DNA of 64,000 nucleotides from Chryseobacterium sp. (GCF_019236175.1 NZ_JAFAJM010000015.1:186001-250000), one strand, 5' to 3'; counted from the first letter of the stretch, positions 1 to 10,842 are shown. Notes: generated by a model not told the origin, from the sequence alone. Numbers and translations are program-made.

Positions 1-2
1 TT

Positions 3-1364
3 CTTATTACTCAAAAAGGGCAATTTGAACAATCGGCATTTCCAAAAGCTTTGGAAAAACCTGTCAACCATGCTTTTTTGAAAAATAAAGCTGAAGTTTT
101 TACCATAGCAGACCATCAATACCGCTTTTTAGCAATAATTCCGGAACATGAAGCGGAATGCTTACGGAATACAGGGGCTTTAGTTTATAAAGCTTTGCAA
201 CAGAAACAGGTTTCAGGCGCTAATATAGAAGGACTCAATCTCTTATCTGAAGAACACCGATTGGCTTTTCTGGAAGGAATGTTCTTAAGCAGCTATTGTT
301 TTCATAAACATAAAACAAAGGCTGAAACGAATAAGATATCCATCCATATTAATAGTAATGATATTCCTGAAGAAAAATACAACGAACTGATTTCACTTGT
401 AGATGCTGTGAGCATTACTAAAAACCTGGTGAATGAACCTCTCAATTATATGGATGCTTTAGTATTTACTGAAACAGCGGGCCTCCTTTCAGAAGAATTT
501 GGATTTGAGGCAGAAGTATTCCATAAAAAGAAAATAGAAGATCTGAAAATGGGTGGCTTACTGGCCGTAAACAGAGGTTCTGAAATACCACCAACATTCA
601 ATATATTCAGGCATCAGCCGGATAATGCAGTCAATAAAAAACCAATGATTCTGATAGGAAAAGGGGTAATGTTTGATACAGGAGGATATTCCCTGAAAGT
701 AGGCGGAACAATGTCAGGGATGAAAGATGATATGGCCGGAGGCGCTGCCGTATTAGGGACCATATGTGCTATCAGTGCCAATAAACTTCCTTATTATGTC
801 ATAGGTTTAGTCCCTGCCACAGATAATAAAATCGCTCCCGATGCATTGGTGGTAGATGATATTATTACGATGATGGACGGCACAACCGTTGAAGTACAGA
901 ATACTGATGCAGAGGGACGTTTAGTATTAGCTGATGCTCTTACTTATGCAACTAATTTTGATCCTGAGCTGGTTATCGATATTGCAACCCTTACCGGAGC
1001 ATCAGCAGCAATCACCGGTTCTTTGGGAATTGCAATGACAGGAAATGATCCGTCATCAATGAACAAACTGACACAATCCGGAGAGTATGTATATGAACGT
1101 CTGTTTCAGCTTCCCTTTTGGAAAGAATACGGAGATATGCTCCAATCCGACATTGCCGATTTAAAAAATGTAGCAGGCCCTGTTGGAGGAGCAAGCACAG
1201 CAGCTAAATTTCTGGAACACTTCACCCATTATCCATGGATCCATCTGGATATTGCGGGAGCGGCCTTTATAAAAGAAACAAGAGGTTATCAGCAAACTGG
1301 TGCCACAGCGGTTTGCGTCCGCTTATTATACCATTTTATTAAAAACAAATGCATTCATGACTGA
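3..1364 (+). CDS. Leucyl aminopeptidase family protein (M17), 5' end outside window
   Basis: Two-metal M17 aminopeptidase that removes N-terminal residues from peptides in the cytoplasm. The metal/active-site block [14 protein letters not shown] and the later [12 protein letters not shown] motif supply the expected Lys, Asp and Glu residues. The reading frame is open to the window edge ([13 protein letters not shown] is coded before the first possible TTG start at 51), so the true start lies upstream. About 454 codons are present, slightly short of the usual 480-500. The stop overlaps the nrdB start by 8 bases, which suggests co-transcription. Family assignment is sure; substrate preference is not visible. 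Confidence 0.93.
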   Translation, partial: LITQKGQFEQSAFPKALEKPVNHAFLKNKAEVFTIADHQYRFLAIIPEHEAECLRNTGALVYKALQQKQVSGANIEGLNLLSEEHRLAFLEGMFLSSYCFHKHKTKAETNKISIHINSNDIPEEKYNELISLVDAVSITKNLVNEPLNYMDALVFTETAGLLSEEFGFEAEVFHKKKIEDLKMGGLLAVNRGSEIPPTFNIFRHQPDNAVNKKPMILIGKGVMFDTGGYSLKVGGTMSGMKDDMAGGAAVLGTICAISANKLPYYVIGLVPATDNKIAPDALVVDDIITMMDGTTVEVQNTDAEGRLVLADALTYATNFDPELVIDIATLTGASAAITGSLGIAMTGNDPSSMNKLTQSGEYVYERLFQLPFWKEYGDMLQSDIADLKNVAGPVGGASTAAKFLEHFTHYPWIHLDIAGAAFIKETRGYQQTGATAVCVRLLYHFIKNKCIHD

Positions 1365-2328
1365 ACCTATACTACAGGAAAATAAAGACAGATTTGTCAT
1401 ATTCCCTATCAGACATCATGATATATGGGAATTTTATAAGAAAGCTGAAGCCAGTTTCTGGACAACAGAAGAAGTGGATCTCTCACCGGATATGCACGAC
1501 TGGCAGAATAAACTGAGTAAGGATGAACGTTATTTTATTGCTCATATTCTCGCTTTTTTTGCAGCCAGTGATGGTATCGTTAATGAAAATCTATCCGTTA
1601 ACTTTATTCAGGAAGTGCAATATCCGGAAGCCCGGTGTTTTTACGGTTTTCAAATTATGATAGAAAACATTCATTCCGAAATGTACTCTCTGTTGATTGA
1701 TACTTACATTAAAGACGCTAAAGAAAAAGATCATTTACTGAGAGCGATTGAAACCATTCCATGTGTTCAGAAAAAAGCAGAATGGGCTTTAAGATGGATG
1801 GACAGTGAAAGCTATGCAGAACGTCTGATTGCGTTTGCAGCTGTAGAAGGTATATTTTTTTCCGGCAGCTTCTGCTCTATTTTCTGGTTAAAAAAACGGG
1901 GACTGATGCCGGGGCTTGCTTTCTCCAATGAACTGATAAGCCGTGATGAAGGTCTTCATGCTGATTTTGCCTGCCTTTTGTATACTCAACATCTTGAAAA
2001 CAGATTGCAGGAAAAAATTGTCAGGAAAATCATTGCAGATGCAGTGACCATAGAAAAAGAATTTGTCACAGATGCTCTTCCGGTAAGGCTTATCGGCATG
2101 AATGCAGATCTCATGTGCCAATATATTGAATTTGTTGCAGACCGCCTTTTGCTTGCTTTAGGGTATTCCAAAATATGGAATGCTTCCAATCCCTTCGATT
2201 TTATGGAATTAATATCCTTACAGGGAAAAACCAATTTCTTTGAGCGTCGTGTCGGAGAATATCAAAAGACAGGAGTAGCACAACATTCCAAAGAAAACAA
2301 TAAGTTTTCTTTAGATGAAGACTTTTAA
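1357..2328 (+). CDS. nrdB: Class I ribonucleoside-diphosphate reductase beta subunit (R2)
   Basis: Radical-generating small subunit that, with NrdA, makes deoxyribonucleotides. All six iron ligands can be placed by comparison with mouse R2: D41 (EEVDLS), E103 and H106 (ENIHSEMY), E164 (VEGIFF), E198 and H201 (RDEGLH). The radical tyrosine is Y110. The C-terminal tail FSLDEDF closely resembles the eukaryotic R2 tail FTLDADF that docks on R1. I chose the ATG at 1357, giving 323 aa; an upstream in-frame ATG at 1300 would lie deep inside the peptidase gene. nrdA follows after 33 bases. Confidence 0.97.
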   Translation: MTEPILQENKDRFVIFPIRHHDIWEFYKKAEASFWTTEEVDLSPDMHDWQNKLSKDERYFIAHILAFFAASDGIVNENLSVNFIQEVQYPEARCFYGFQIMIENIHSEMYSLLIDTYIKDAKEKDHLLRAIETIPCVQKKAEWALRWMDSESYAERLIAFAAVEGIFFSGSFCSIFWLKKRGLMPGLAFSNELISRDEGLHADFACLLYTQHLENRLQEKIVRKIIADAVTIEKEFVTDALPVRLIGMNADLMCQYIEFVADRLLLALGYSKIWNASNPFDFMELISLQGKTNFFERRVGEYQKTGVAQHSKENNKFSLDEDF

Positions 2329-2361
2329 AAAAATTACCATCAACTTATCACCATTATAATT

Positions 2362-4701
2362 ATGCATGTAATAAAAAGAAACGGAAAAAAAGAAGCCGTA
2401 CATTTTGATAAAATTACCGCTCGTATTCATAAACTGATTTATGGACTGGCTGTTACCGAAAATGACGTCATAGAAATTACCAAAAAGGTCATTCAGGGAA
2501 TTTATGATCAGGTGACCACCACAGAACTGGATAATCTTGCCGCTGAAACGGCAGCAGCCTGTACGACTATCCATCCGGATTTTGCAGTACTCGCTGCCAG
2601 AATTGCTGTAAGTAACCTTCATAAAAATACTTTAAAATCTTTTTCCAAAACGGCAATATTACTGCATGATTATATTGATCCGGCTACCGGAGAACATGCT
2701 CCGTTGATATCCGGTGAAATTTTAGACATTATTCTTAAAAATACCGATCAAATCGATAGCAGTATTATTTATGACCGGGATTATAATTTTGATTATTTCG
2801 GATTTAAAACGCTTGAACGATCCTATTTGATTCGTACTCAGGGAAAAGTTACAGAACGTCCTCAACACCTTTTTATGAGAGTAGCCCTCGGTATCCATAA
2901 AGAAGACATCAAAGCAGCTATTGAAACCTATAACCTTATGAGTGAAAAATGGTTTATTCATGCTACACCTACCCTTTTTAATGCCGGAACTCCCAAGCCA
3001 CAGATGTCCTCCTGCTTTTTATTAAGCATGACTGAAGACAGCATCAGCGGAATATTTGATACCCTTAAAAGATGTGCTCTTATTTCTCAAGCCGCCGGAG
3101 GAATCGGATTAAGCATTCATAATGTAAGATCAACAGGAAGTTACATCAAAGGAACAGGCGGGATTTCTAACGGAATTTTACCGATGCTCCGGGTGTATAA
3201 CGATACGGCCCGATACGTAGATCAGGGTGGTGGAAAGCGGAAAGGAGCTATTGCCATTTATCTGGAACCATGGCATGCTGATATTTTTGATTTTCTGGAT
3301 ATCCGTAAAAATCACGGTAAGGAAGAAATGCGGGCCAGAGATTTATTTCCTGCATTATGGATTCCCGATTTATTCATGAAGCGCGTAGAAGAAAATACAA
3401 TATGGTCACTATTTGATCCCAATGAAGCACCCGGGTTATTTGAAACGTACGGAAATAATTTTAATACATTATATCTTCATTATGAACAAGAGGGTAAATT
3501 TCAAAAACAAATAAAAGCCCGCGAATTATGGAACGCGATTCTGGAAGCACAAATTGAAACAGGCACTCCTTTTATGTGTTATAAAGATGCTGCCAACGAA
3601 AAATCTAATCAGAAAAATTTAGGAACAATCCGAAGCTCTAATCTTTGTACTGAAATCATGGAATATACCAGCGCTGAAGAAGTAGCCGTTTGTAATCTTG
3701 CTTCTTTAGCTTTACCAAGATATGTGAATGAGAACGGCTTTGATTTTCAAAAGCTCTATGAAGTCACTCAGATTGTCACCCGAAACCTTAATAAAGTAAT
3801 TGACACTAACTACTATCCTGTTCCTGAAACAAAAGTATCTAACCTCAAACACAGACCTATCGGTTTGGGTGTACAGGGTTTGGCAGATGTTTTCCTGCAA
3901 TTGAGATTACCTTTCGAAAGTGAGGAAGCCAGACAGCTTAACAAGGATATTTTTGAAACGGTTTATTTTGCCGCTATGGAAGCGTCCATGCAATTAGCAA
4001 AAGAATACGGAACATATGAAAGCTTTCAGGGTTCCCCGCTGTCCGAAGGCCGATTTCAATTTGATTTATGGAACGTAATCCCTTCTGATCGTTGGAACTG
4101 GGAAATACTCCGTCAACAAGTCATGCAATATGGTGTCCGGAACTCTCTTTTGGTTGCACCCATGCCCACAGCTTCTACTTCGCAGATTTTAGGCAATAAT
4201 GAGTGCTTTGAACCTTACACGAGCAATGTTTACAACAGACGGGTATTATCCGGAGAATTTGTAGTGGTGAACAAATTTTTACTCAAAGATCTAACGGATT
4301 TAGGCCTCTGGAATAATACCATGAAAAATAAGCTCATTGCAGAAAACGGATCTGTACAGAACATTGCCCAAATTCCGGCTCCCTTGAAAGAACTGTATAA
4401 AACCGTTTGGGAGATCAGACAAAAAACAATTATTGATATGGCCGCTGATCGTGGTGCTTTTATCTGTCAGTCACAATCTCTTAATTTATTTATGGCCCAA
4501 CCGAATATGGCTAAGCTCACTTCGATGCATTTTCATGCGTGGAAAAGCGGATTAAAGACAGGAATGTACTATCTTCGTACTAAAGCTGCTGCAGATGCTA
4601 TTCAATTTACGGTAGAAAAAACAGAAAGTGGACAGCAAAATTATGAAGATATTTCCTGTTCCCTGGATCATCCTGAAGAATGCATCTCTTGCGGAAGCTA
4701 A
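2362..4701 (+). CDS. nrdA: Class I ribonucleoside-diphosphate reductase alpha subunit (R1)
   Basis: Catalytic subunit of ribonucleotide reductase, 779 aa. An N-terminal ATP cone (residues 1-90, beginning [13 protein letters not shown]) suggests allosteric activity control by ATP/dATP. The three active-site cysteines are visible: MSSCFLL near residue 218, the thiyl cysteine in SNLCTEI, and AVCNLA further on. The C-terminal pair ECISCGS is the shuttle dithiol reduced by thioredoxin or glutaredoxin. The gene order nrdB-nrdA is the reverse of E. coli. gpmA starts 17 bases downstream. Confidence 0.97.
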   Translation: MHVIKRNGKKEAVHFDKITARIHKLIYGLAVTENDVIEITKKVIQGIYDQVTTTELDNLAAETAAACTTIHPDFAVLAARIAVSNLHKNTLKSFSKTAILLHDYIDPATGEHAPLISGEILDIILKNTDQIDSSIIYDRDYNFDYFGFKTLERSYLIRTQGKVTERPQHLFMRVALGIHKEDIKAAIETYNLMSEKWFIHATPTLFNAGTPKPQMSSCFLLSMTEDSISGIFDTLKRCALISQAAGGIGLSIHNVRSTGSYIKGTGGISNGILPMLRVYNDTARYVDQGGGKRKGAIAIYLEPWHADIFDFLDIRKNHGKEEMRARDLFPALWIPDLFMKRVEENTIWSLFDPNEAPGLFETYGNNFNTLYLHYEQEGKFQKQIKARELWNAILEAQIETGTPFMCYKDAANEKSNQKNLGTIRSSNLCTEIMEYTSAEEVAVCNLASLALPRYVNENGFDFQKLYEVTQIVTRNLNKVIDTNYYPVPETKVSNLKHRPIGLGVQGLADVFLQLRLPFESEEARQLNKDIFETVYFAAMEASMQLAKEYGTYESFQGSPLSEGRFQFDLWNVIPSDRWNWEILRQQVMQYGVRNSLLVAPMPTASTSQILGNNECFEPYTSNVYNRRVLSGEFVVVNKFLLKDLTDLGLWNNTMKNKLIAENGSVQNIAQIPAPLKELYKTVWEIRQKTIIDMAADRGAFICQSQSLNLFMAQPNMAKLTSMHFHAWKSGLKTGMYYLRTKAAADAIQFTVEKTESGQQNYEDISCSLDHPEECISCGS

Positions 4702-4718
4702 ACACAAATAAACAGAAT

Positions 4719-5309
4719 ATGACAAAACTATTCCTGGTCCGTCACGGACAATCACAATGGAATCTTGAAAACAGATTTACCGGTTGGAAAGATATTGATT
4801 TAACAGATCTTGGGCGAGAAGAAGCCCGAAATGCAGGGATTTCTTTACGGGGTGAACAAATCGATATTGCTTTTACGTCTACTCTTATCAGAGCACAACA
4901 CACCCTGGATATTATCCTGGAACAAATCGGAGAACCCAATATTCCGGTTATTAAAGATAAAGCATTGAATGAACGCTCTTACGGTGATCTGGAAGGATTA
5001 AATAAAGCTGAAACCGCCAAACAATACGGGGACGAACAGGTCCATATATGGCGCAGGTCTTATGATGTGGCTCCTCCCGGAGGAGAAAGTCTTAAAGATA
5101 CTTATGACAGAGTGATTCCTTATTTTGAAGAAAAGATAAATCCTTTATTGAAGGATGGTGAGAATATATTAATCGTTGCTCACGGCAACAGCCTCCGGGC
5201 ACTGGTAATGTATCTCGAACATCTTTCTCCTGAAGAAATTCTTCAAAAAGAAATAGCCACCGGAGATCCCTTGATTTATACTTATGAAAGACAATTTAAG
5301 AGGCTTTAA
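4719..5309 (+). CDS. gpmA: 2,3-bisphosphoglycerate-dependent phosphoglycerate mutase
   Basis: Glycolytic enzyme interconverting 3- and 2-phosphoglycerate. The phospho-histidine is H9 in [12 protein letters not shown]; the family signatures [20 protein letters not shown] and the second catalytic histidine in [11 protein letters not shown] are present. At 196 aa it is shorter than E. coli GpmA (about 250), as in compact dPGMs. The ATG at 4719 begins the conserved [10 protein letters not shown] start; the in-frame ATG at 4680 lies within the nrdA C-terminus. A small unknown gene follows with one base between. Confidence 0.93.
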   Translation: MTKLFLVRHGQSQWNLENRFTGWKDIDLTDLGREEARNAGISLRGEQIDIAFTSTLIRAQHTLDIILEQIGEPNIPVIKDKALNERSYGDLEGLNKAETAKQYGDEQVHIWRRSYDVAPPGGESLKDTYDRVIPYFEEKINPLLKDGENILIVAHGNSLRALVMYLEHLSPEEILQKEIATGDPLIYTYERQFKRL

Positions 5310-5310
5310 A

Positions 5311-5604
5311 ATGGAAACTAATCAACCGCTATTACTTATTGTTGACAAACTAGATATTCCTGTAGAACAGAATGATACAGAAGAAAAATTATTTTCTGTC
5401 ATATCTGAATATCTGGAACATATCATCCAAACAGATTTTAATAAACTCCTAAGCATTTTATATAGAATTGATGTGCCGGAAGAGAAAGTTCGCAAAGCTT
5501 TGGCAAACAATAAGAACCAGTCTTCCGGCAGGGTAATTGCCGCTTTACTCATCGAAAGAGAGCAGGAAAAAATAAAAACAAGGGCATTATATAGGACTAC
5601 ATAA
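5311..5604 (+). CDS. Conserved hypothetical small protein
   Basis: 97 aa soluble protein that I do not recognise by name. It is leucine-rich and acidic in its first half (ILYRIDVPEEKV motif in the middle) and ends in a basic helix (REQEKIKTRAL). Predicted mostly helical, with no signal peptide or cysteine motif. It starts directly after the gpmA stop, so it is probably translated from the same mRNA. An in-frame ATG at 5284 would overlap gpmA. Function unknown. Confidence 0.7.
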   Translation: METNQPLLLIVDKLDIPVEQNDTEEKLFSVISEYLEHIIQTDFNKLLSILYRIDVPEEKVRKALANNKNQSSGRVIAALLIEREQEKIKTRALYRTT

Positions 5605-5654
5605 AACATATTGTAAACACCCACCTTTAACCTTTAAATTCATAATTCGTCATC

Positions 5655-6299
5655 GTGTTTATAGCCACCAAAACTATTTCCATTCAAAATGAGACTTTTA
5701 CTTTAACCAATCAGCGTGCTGCATTCTGGGAAAAAGAAAAAGCGCTGATTCTCTCTGATCTTCATATTGGAAAAACTGCCCATTTCCGTAAAAACGGAAT
5801 TGCTCTGGCCAATCATATTATGAAGAGTGATATGGAGCGTTTATCTGCTTTAATTGAATATTTTCAGCCGGATAAATTTATTGTGGTGGGTGATCTGCTC
5901 CATGCAGGAGATAATTCGGATGTTGATGAGTTTTGCAGGTGGAGGAATCAGTATCCTGAGATTCAGTTTTATCTTATTGAGGGAAATCATGACCGATTGT
6001 CAGAATCTTTAGAAAAAAAATTGTGTTTAAACTTTAAAGCGCCTTCATTGGAAGTTCGCAGCTTTACTTTTATCCATGATTTTGAAAAAACAAAACCCGG
6101 ATTTCAGATTACCGGACATATTCACCCGGGGATTATTTTACATTCCGCCGTGAAAAGTATCAGACTTCCCTGTTTTGTTCTTAGTCCTTATCAATTACTA
6201 CTCCCTGCTTTTAGTGAATTTACAGGCCTTGATACTAAAAACCTTCCTGAGAAAAGTACGTTTTTTGTATTTACGGATTCGGAGATTTATGAGATTTAA
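5655..6299 (+). CDS. pdeM: Ligase-associated DNA damage response endonuclease PdeM-like metallophosphoesterase
   Basis: Calcineurin-like phosphoesterase, 214 aa, starting at GTG. Metal motifs occur in order: SDLHIGKTAHFRKNG (residues 35-50), VVGDLLHAG, EGNHDR and TGHIHPG. The family is often encoded next to an ATP-dependent DNA ligase, an Lhr-like helicase and a ligase-associated exonuclease, as part of a bacterial DNA-repair module. Those partners are not in this window, so the symbol rests on sequence pattern alone. The gene follows the gpmA group after 50 bases. Confidence 0.75.
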   Translation: MFIATKTISIQNETFTLTNQRAAFWEKEKALILSDLHIGKTAHFRKNGIALANHIMKSDMERLSALIEYFQPDKFIVVGDLLHAGDNSDVDEFCRWRNQYPEIQFYLIEGNHDRLSESLEKKLCLNFKAPSLEVRSFTFIHDFEKTKPGFQITGHIHPGIILHSAVKSIRLPCFVLSPYQLLLPAFSEFTGLDTKNLPEKSTFFVFTDSEIYEI

Positions 6300-6761
6300 A
6301 TATTTTTTTAATCCTTATTTCGTTCAGACGTTTAAACAACTTCAGGCAAGTATTCATCAGGAAATGTATATTTTATTTTTAAACGCAGAGATTAAAGAAT
6401 ATCTATAGTGCAAAAAAGGCAGATAAGCCCGCTTTGATAAGCCATACGCTTCCTCGGATCAACAATGTTGATTAACCTCTTTGTTTTCTGGAAATAAGAA
6501 ATTATATATTAAAACTTTGCATTTATATTAAATAAATAAGGGCAGACCATCGATCTGCCCTTACTATTAAAACCTATCCCTCAGTATCCTTACTTCATAT
6601 ATTTACTTAAAACTAAGATTTTGGCTTTACAATATTTTTGTTTGGAAATATAATTACCGGGCAGTAATGACCACTCCGTCAACAATTCTTTGAATTTTTG
6701 CCACCCCCACAAGAGAAGGGAATTTTTACAGATCCAATTTTGATTTTCGGATAAGTTGTAC
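6300..6761. other. Intergenic stretch between convergent genes
   Basis: 462 bases between pdeM (+) and the MFS gene (-). It holds one clear hairpin (listed separately at 6538-6562) and the 8-mer GATAAGCC twice (near 6422 and 6438). The only ORF is a 77-codon shadow of the pdeM 3' end. No RNA gene or coding remnant is recognisable. Confidence 0.5.
6538..6562. terminator. Hairpin, possible bidirectional terminator
   Basis: Perfect 7-bp GC-containing stem GGGCAGA / TCTGCCC (9 bp with flanking AA/TT) around a 7-base loop. There is no long T-run on either side, so termination strength is uncertain. It lies between convergent genes. Confidence 0.5.
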
Positions 6762-7985
6762 TTAGTTTGTTTTTTTACTTAAACGAATACTATAGATCGT
6801 AATCAACACCGTAATGACCAGGAATAAAGCCCCAATCCACGGGGTACTTCCCAATCCCAGGGATGATGTTACAATCATTCCTCCGGCATAAGATCCGATG
6901 GCAATCCCGATATTAAAAGCGGCAATATTAATTCCCGATGCTACATCTTCTGTTCCCGGAAGTTCTTTTTCCGCAATTTGTACGACCAGAAGCTGAAGCC
7001 CCGGAACGGTAGCAAAAGAAAGTGCCCCTAAAAAGAAAAGCGTAATGATACTTAGCACCGGACTGCTTACCGTAAAATAAAAGACTAATAAAACTAAGCC
7101 TTGCGCAGCAAACATCCATAGAAGAGCTTTTAAAGGATTTTTATTCGCAACTTTCCCGCCAATCAGATTTCCCAGCGCAATAGCAATTCCATAAATAAGG
7201 AGAATAAAAGTTACCGTAGATTCCTGAAATCCTGTGATTTTCTGTAAAATAGGTGACAGATAAGTAAAAACAACAAATGTTCCGCCATATCCCATTGCAG
7301 TCATCAAAAAAGCAAAGATTAAACGTTTGTTTCCCAATACCTTAAACTGGCTTTTCAGCGATGTCGTTTTTCCGTTTTTCAGATTATTAGGAACCAATAA
7401 CATACTCGCTATTAATCCGACAATCCCAAGAATTGACACTCCTATAAAGGTAGCCCGCCATCCAAAATGCTGTCCTATAAAAGTTCCTAACGGAACTCCA
7501 GTAACAATAGCCAGCGTAAGCCCTGCAAACATGATAGAAATGGCTGTTGCTCTTTTCTCTTCCGGAACCAGTGATGCTGCGATCGTGGAACCAATAGAAA
7601 AATAGACTCCATGAGCAAACCCTGTTAGAATTCTGGCCAGAACAAGGGTGATAAAACCGGGTGCGATAGAAGCTAATCCATTTCCGATAACAAATAACAG
7701 CATAATGAAAACTAAAAGCATTTTACGGGGAACCTTTCCGGTTAATGCCGTTAATATCGGGGCTCCAATCGCAACACCTATAGCGTAAAGACTTACCAGT
7801 AAACCTGCTGAAGGAATCGTAATCCCCAGATCTGAAGCCACTGTTGGCAGGAGACCTACAATCACAAATTCTGTAGTCCCAATTCCGAAAGCACTTATTG
7901 TCAGTGCCCATAATGCCGCAGGAAGACCTTTGCTTTTAACGCTCTGTGCAGCGGTATTGATTTGTATTTCTTTTTGAAAATTCAT
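6762..7985 (-). CDS. MFS transporter, DHA1 family (sugar/drug efflux type)
   Basis: 407 aa inner-membrane protein with about 12 hydrophobic segments. The first helix carries GIGTTEFVIVGLLPTVA, typical of the DHA1 group that includes AraJ, YdhP and NepI, where proton-driven export of sugars, purine nucleosides or drugs is usual. The ATG at 7985 (MNFQKEIQ) is preferred over the ATG at 8018. A 9-bp inverted repeat, TTGTCTTGT...ACAAGACAA (7985-7993/8010-8018), sits on the start and could be an operator. Substrate unknown. Confidence 0.88.
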   Translation of the reverse strand: MNFQKEIQINTAAQSVKSKGLPAALWALTISAFGIGTTEFVIVGLLPTVASDLGITIPSAGLLVSLYAIGVAIGAPILTALTGKVPRKMLLVFIMLLFVIGNGLASIAPGFITLVLARILTGFAHGVYFSIGSTIAASLVPEEKRATAISIMFAGLTLAIVTGVPLGTFIGQHFGWRATFIGVSILGIVGLIASMLLVPNNLKNGKTTSLKSQFKVLGNKRLIFAFLMTAMGYGGTFVVFTYLSPILQKITGFQESTVTFILLIYGIAIALGNLIGGKVANKNPLKALLWMFAAQGLVLLVFYFTVSSPVLSIITLFFLGALSFATVPGLQLLVVQIAEKELPGTEDVASGINIAAFNIGIAIGSYAGGMIVTSSLGLGSTPWIGALFLVITVLITIYSIRLSKKTN

Positions 7986-8140
7986 TGTCTTGTAATTTTG
8001 TTGATATTGACAAGACAAATTTCCGACGAAAAAATGTATTATAAAAATTATTTAAATTATGTAAAACTATCAGAATAATAATAAACAAATAACGCACTCA
8101 AATTGTATAAAGTACTTCAGGATTCAAAGAAAATACAAAA

Positions 8141-8182
8141 TGCCAAGAATACACGCTTTATTTTATCCGTGCATTCGTGGCA
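8141..8182. repeat. Long imperfect hairpin, REP-like, possible terminator
   Basis: Arms 8141-8155 and 8168-8182 pair over 15 bases with two mismatches (TGCCAAGAATACACG with CGTGCATTCGTGGCA). The GCCACGAAT...CACG wording resembles hairpins I recall as scattered in intergenic regions of Flavobacteriia. It lies downstream of the nitrilase gene on the minus strand and may end its transcript. Confidence 0.5.
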
Positions 8183-8257
8183 AAAATAAAGGATTATGTT
8201 TACTGAAAAGCTTTGAATCTTTCCCGTCTTTGTTGCTTTTCAACACTTCAACAAAAA

Positions 8258-9214
8258 TTATTTGTCGGGTTGATCATGCATCCATACAACTTTCTGTTCA
8301 GCAGAATGTTCCCTTCCAAGAATATCTTTATACAAGTCCGGTCTTCGGGCTTTTATATATCGATAACCTCCAGCCTGAACCAGTTTTTCCGGGATTATAA
8401 CCGCCGATTCAAAACTATCATTGAATGAACGGCATTCTGCAACAATATCCCCAAAAGGATCAACGATCATAGAACATCCGTTTTTTAACTGGTCATCGTC
8501 CATCCCAACAGGGTTTGAAAAAACAACATACACACCGTTATCATAAGCTCTTGCAGGAAGCCATTTCATCAGCCAGTCTCTGCCCTTCATTCCGTTAAAT
8601 TCTAAGCGTAAAGAAATAGGATCCTTTTCTCTGTTTTCCCATAGTTTAGGATCAACAAAACCGGCACCGGGTCTGGTAGAAGGAGTACACATCGTTACAT
8701 GAGGCATAAAAATAATATCGGCCCCCAGAAGTTTAGTTGCCCGGACATTTTCAACGATATTATTGTCATAGCAAATTAGAATACCACATTTCCATCCATG
8801 AATCTCAAATACACAATATTCATTACCTGGGGTAAGGTTCGGGTTGATAAAGGGATGAAGTTTTCTGTATTTGGCCTTCAGCCCTGTTTTATCCACACAG
8901 ACATAAGCTTTGAAAAGACGATTGTTCTCATCTTTCTCAAAAAGCCCTGCCAATATGGTAATATCGTATTGTTTAGCAATCTGTTGCAATCGCTTAATAC
9001 TTTCTCCATCCGGAATGGGTTCTGCAATATCAAGAAGCTGTTCCCGCGAAAGGTTTCGGGCAAAAGTATATCCGGTAATGGAACATTCATGGAAAGCAAT
9101 CACATGAGAGCCTTGAGAAGCAGCCTGACCGGCTAATTTTTCTATCACGGAAAGATTGTATTCTTTGTTTCCGCTTTTGTTTTCGAATTGTGCAGTTGAA
9201 ATTTTAATATTCAT
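8258..9214 (-). CDS. Nitrilase/carbon-nitrogen hydrolase superfamily protein
   Basis: 318 aa amidase-fold enzyme that cleaves nitriles, amides or carbamoyl groups. The Glu-Lys-Cys triad is intact: E in AFHECSITGY (about residue 42), K in YRKLHPF (about 118) and C in GILICYDNN (about 149). No signal peptide. The gene is 64 bases downstream of an AraC regulator on the same strand, so that regulator may control it. The exact substrate cannot be read from sequence; the length fits aliphatic amidase or N-carbamoyl hydrolase branches. Confidence 0.88.
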   Translation of the reverse strand: MNIKISTAQFENKSGNKEYNLSVIEKLAGQAASQGSHVIAFHECSITGYTFARNLSREQLLDIAEPIPDGESIKRLQQIAKQYDITILAGLFEKDENNRLFKAYVCVDKTGLKAKYRKLHPFINPNLTPGNEYCVFEIHGWKCGILICYDNNIVENVRATKLLGADIIFMPHVTMCTPSTRPGAGFVDPKLWENREKDPISLRLEFNGMKGRDWLMKWLPARAYDNGVYVVFSNPVGMDDDQLKNGCSMIVDPFGDIVAECRSFNDSFESAVIIPEKLVQAGGYRYIKARRPDLYKDILGREHSAEQKVVWMHDQPDK

Positions 9215-9278
9215 TGTTTTTTTTCAGCAAAACTACATGATCACATCACTGAAAAATTGTATAAAACCGACATCATGC

Positions 9279-10082
9279 TTACAACTCGATAAAATTAACC
9301 GCCATTTTATTTTCTGTTTTTAAATATTGTTTCGGAGTCAGCCCTACATTATTTTTAAATTCTCTGATAAGATGTGATTGGTCCGCATACCCTGCATGAT
9401 AAGAAAGACCGGTCATATTTTGATCTCCCGCAGCTTTATTGATAAGGCTCAGGAAATAATGAAGCCGAATGATATTGCTGTACTTTTTAGGAGATAGTCC
9501 CATGTTGTTTTCAAACTTTCGCTCCAGCTGCCGTTCAGAATATCCGCTGAATTTTTCCAGTTCTTTTGAAGAAATACGGCCATTATTTGTAAGTATATAC
9601 TGTTGTACTGCAATGATCAGCTTATAGTCTGAATCCGTTTTTTTATGTAAAAAATCACTAAAAAAAATATTGAGTTCGTTAATAACAGATATGGGAGAGA
9701 TTTTATTGAAAAGGCTTTCCTGAAAAGGAAGCAGCTGATATTGAAAAACATCTTCTACTGAAATAATCTGATCCCGGGATTCTCGGGCAGAGGCCTTTAA
9801 AAGAATATTCAGAAAATAAGGCTGAAATATGACCGCTATTAAAAAAAATTCACCTTGGGAATAAAAATCTTTATAGCTGCTTAAAGCTCCGTAAAAAAAT
9901 GAAAGAGGCATTCGGGTATCGGAAATACGGGAATACAGCTTCATATCCCCCGATAAGATTAGTCCGGTACTGCCATCGGTAAATAACCTTACATCCTTAG
10001 TATTCTTTTCAGAGTTTTCCAAAAAGATATAGTGCCTGATAAAAGGCTTCAGATGTCCGGGAGGTTCAAACTGCATATTCAA
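9279..10082 (-). CDS. AraC family transcriptional regulator
   Basis: 267 aa. The N-terminal half, starting FEPPGHLKPFIRHYIFLE, resembles the sensing domain found in many Bacteroidota AraC proteins. The C-terminal third holds the two helix-turn-helix units (ISSKELEKFSGYSERQLERK, then a second with GYADQSHLIREFK and the closing GLTPKQY). It precedes the nitrilase gene in the same orientation, the likely target. Ligand unknown. Confidence 0.9.
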   Translation of the reverse strand: MNMQFEPPGHLKPFIRHYIFLENSEKNTKDVRLFTDGSTGLILSGDMKLYSRISDTRMPLSFFYGALSSYKDFYSQGEFFLIAVIFQPYFLNILLKASARESRDQIISVEDVFQYQLLPFQESLFNKISPISVINELNIFFSDFLHKKTDSDYKLIIAVQQYILTNNGRISSKELEKFSGYSERQLERKFENNMGLSPKKYSNIIRLHYFLSLINKAAGDQNMTGLSYHAGYADQSHLIREFKNNVGLTPKQYLKTENKMAVNFIEL

Positions 10083-10261
10083 ATGTACGCAAAAAATTCA
10101 TGAATAATCATTTGTATGTTCGTGTCTTTTATTGTTTTATTAAGGTAATAAGAAGTAAACAAGACTTTGTTCTTTTTAAAAAAGATTATTAGAAATTAAT
10201 CGCCATATACCACATTTTTAAGTCTTTTGGTCAGGTATTTGAATATTTCAACCCATATTAA

Positions 10262-10279
10262 AGCTCTATCGATAGAGCT
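10262..10279. promoter_or_regulatory. 18-bp perfect palindrome upstream of the stress-protein gene
   Basis: AGCTCTATCGATAGAGCT is a perfect palindrome 56 bases before the ATG at 10336. It is followed by a second small hairpin, AAAAGGA-GAT-TCCTTTT. A closely similar palindrome (CTCTATTGATAGAG) occurs at 14175-14188. Either a regulator site or part of an RNA leader. Confidence 0.45.
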
Positions 10280-10335
10280 GTTTTGCAAAAGGAGATTCCT
10301 TTTATTCATCAGCCAGTCACTTAAAATATTATATT

Positions 10336-10842
10336 ATGTCAACACAAAATCTTACCCACCTCGAGGCGATTAAAAAGATCAAGGAACTGTCGGAAAAAGC
10401 AAAAATATGTATGTTTTGCACAGATCTGGAAACGCTTCCTGTCAATTCACGGCCTATGTCACTACAGGAAACAGACAACAGCGGAAACTTATGGTTTATC
10501 AGCAGCGGAACCAGCAATAAAAATTTTGAAATCAAAGAAGACCGGCGGGTACAATTATTTTTCATGAATAATGGTGATGCTCAATATCTTTCTGTTTACG
10601 GACAGGCATCTGTTTATAAAGATAAAGCAACCATTGATGAAAAATGGTCACCATTAGCCAACGCATGGTTTGACGGAAAAGACGATCCCGATATTACCAT
10701 CATTCGTGTAGAACCTGAGGAAACATATTATTGGGATACCAAAGCCGGAAAACTGGTGAGCCTGTTTAATTTTGTAACTTCAGCAATTACAGGACATAAA
10801 ACTAATAATTCAGACGGCATTGAAGGCAATGCAACCATTTAA
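10336..10842 (+). CDS. Pyridoxamine 5'-phosphate oxidase family / general stress protein 26-like
   Basis: 168 aa flavin-binding split-barrel protein. MFCTDLETLPVNSRPMS, the central GNLWFISS strand and the later ITIIRVEPEETYYWD strand match the general stress FMN/FAD-binding (GS26-like) branch rather than true PdxH. Likely a cytoplasmic flavin-binding oxidoreductase linked to stress; no partner is encoded beside it. It ends before a strong bidirectional hairpin. Confident on family, not on reaction. Confidence 0.88.
   Translation: MSTQNLTHLEAIKKIKELSEKAKICMFCTDLETLPVNSRPMSLQETDNSGNLWFISSGTSNKNFEIKEDRRVQLFFMNNGDAQYLSVYGQASVYKDKATIDEKWSPLANAWFDGKDDPDITIIRVEPEETYYWDTKAGKLVSLFNFVTSAITGHKTNNSDGIEGNATI

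Noticed and set aside
6175..6408. 77-codon ORF overlapping the pdeM end
   Set aside because: Out of frame with pdeM and made of A/T-rich codons; shadow.
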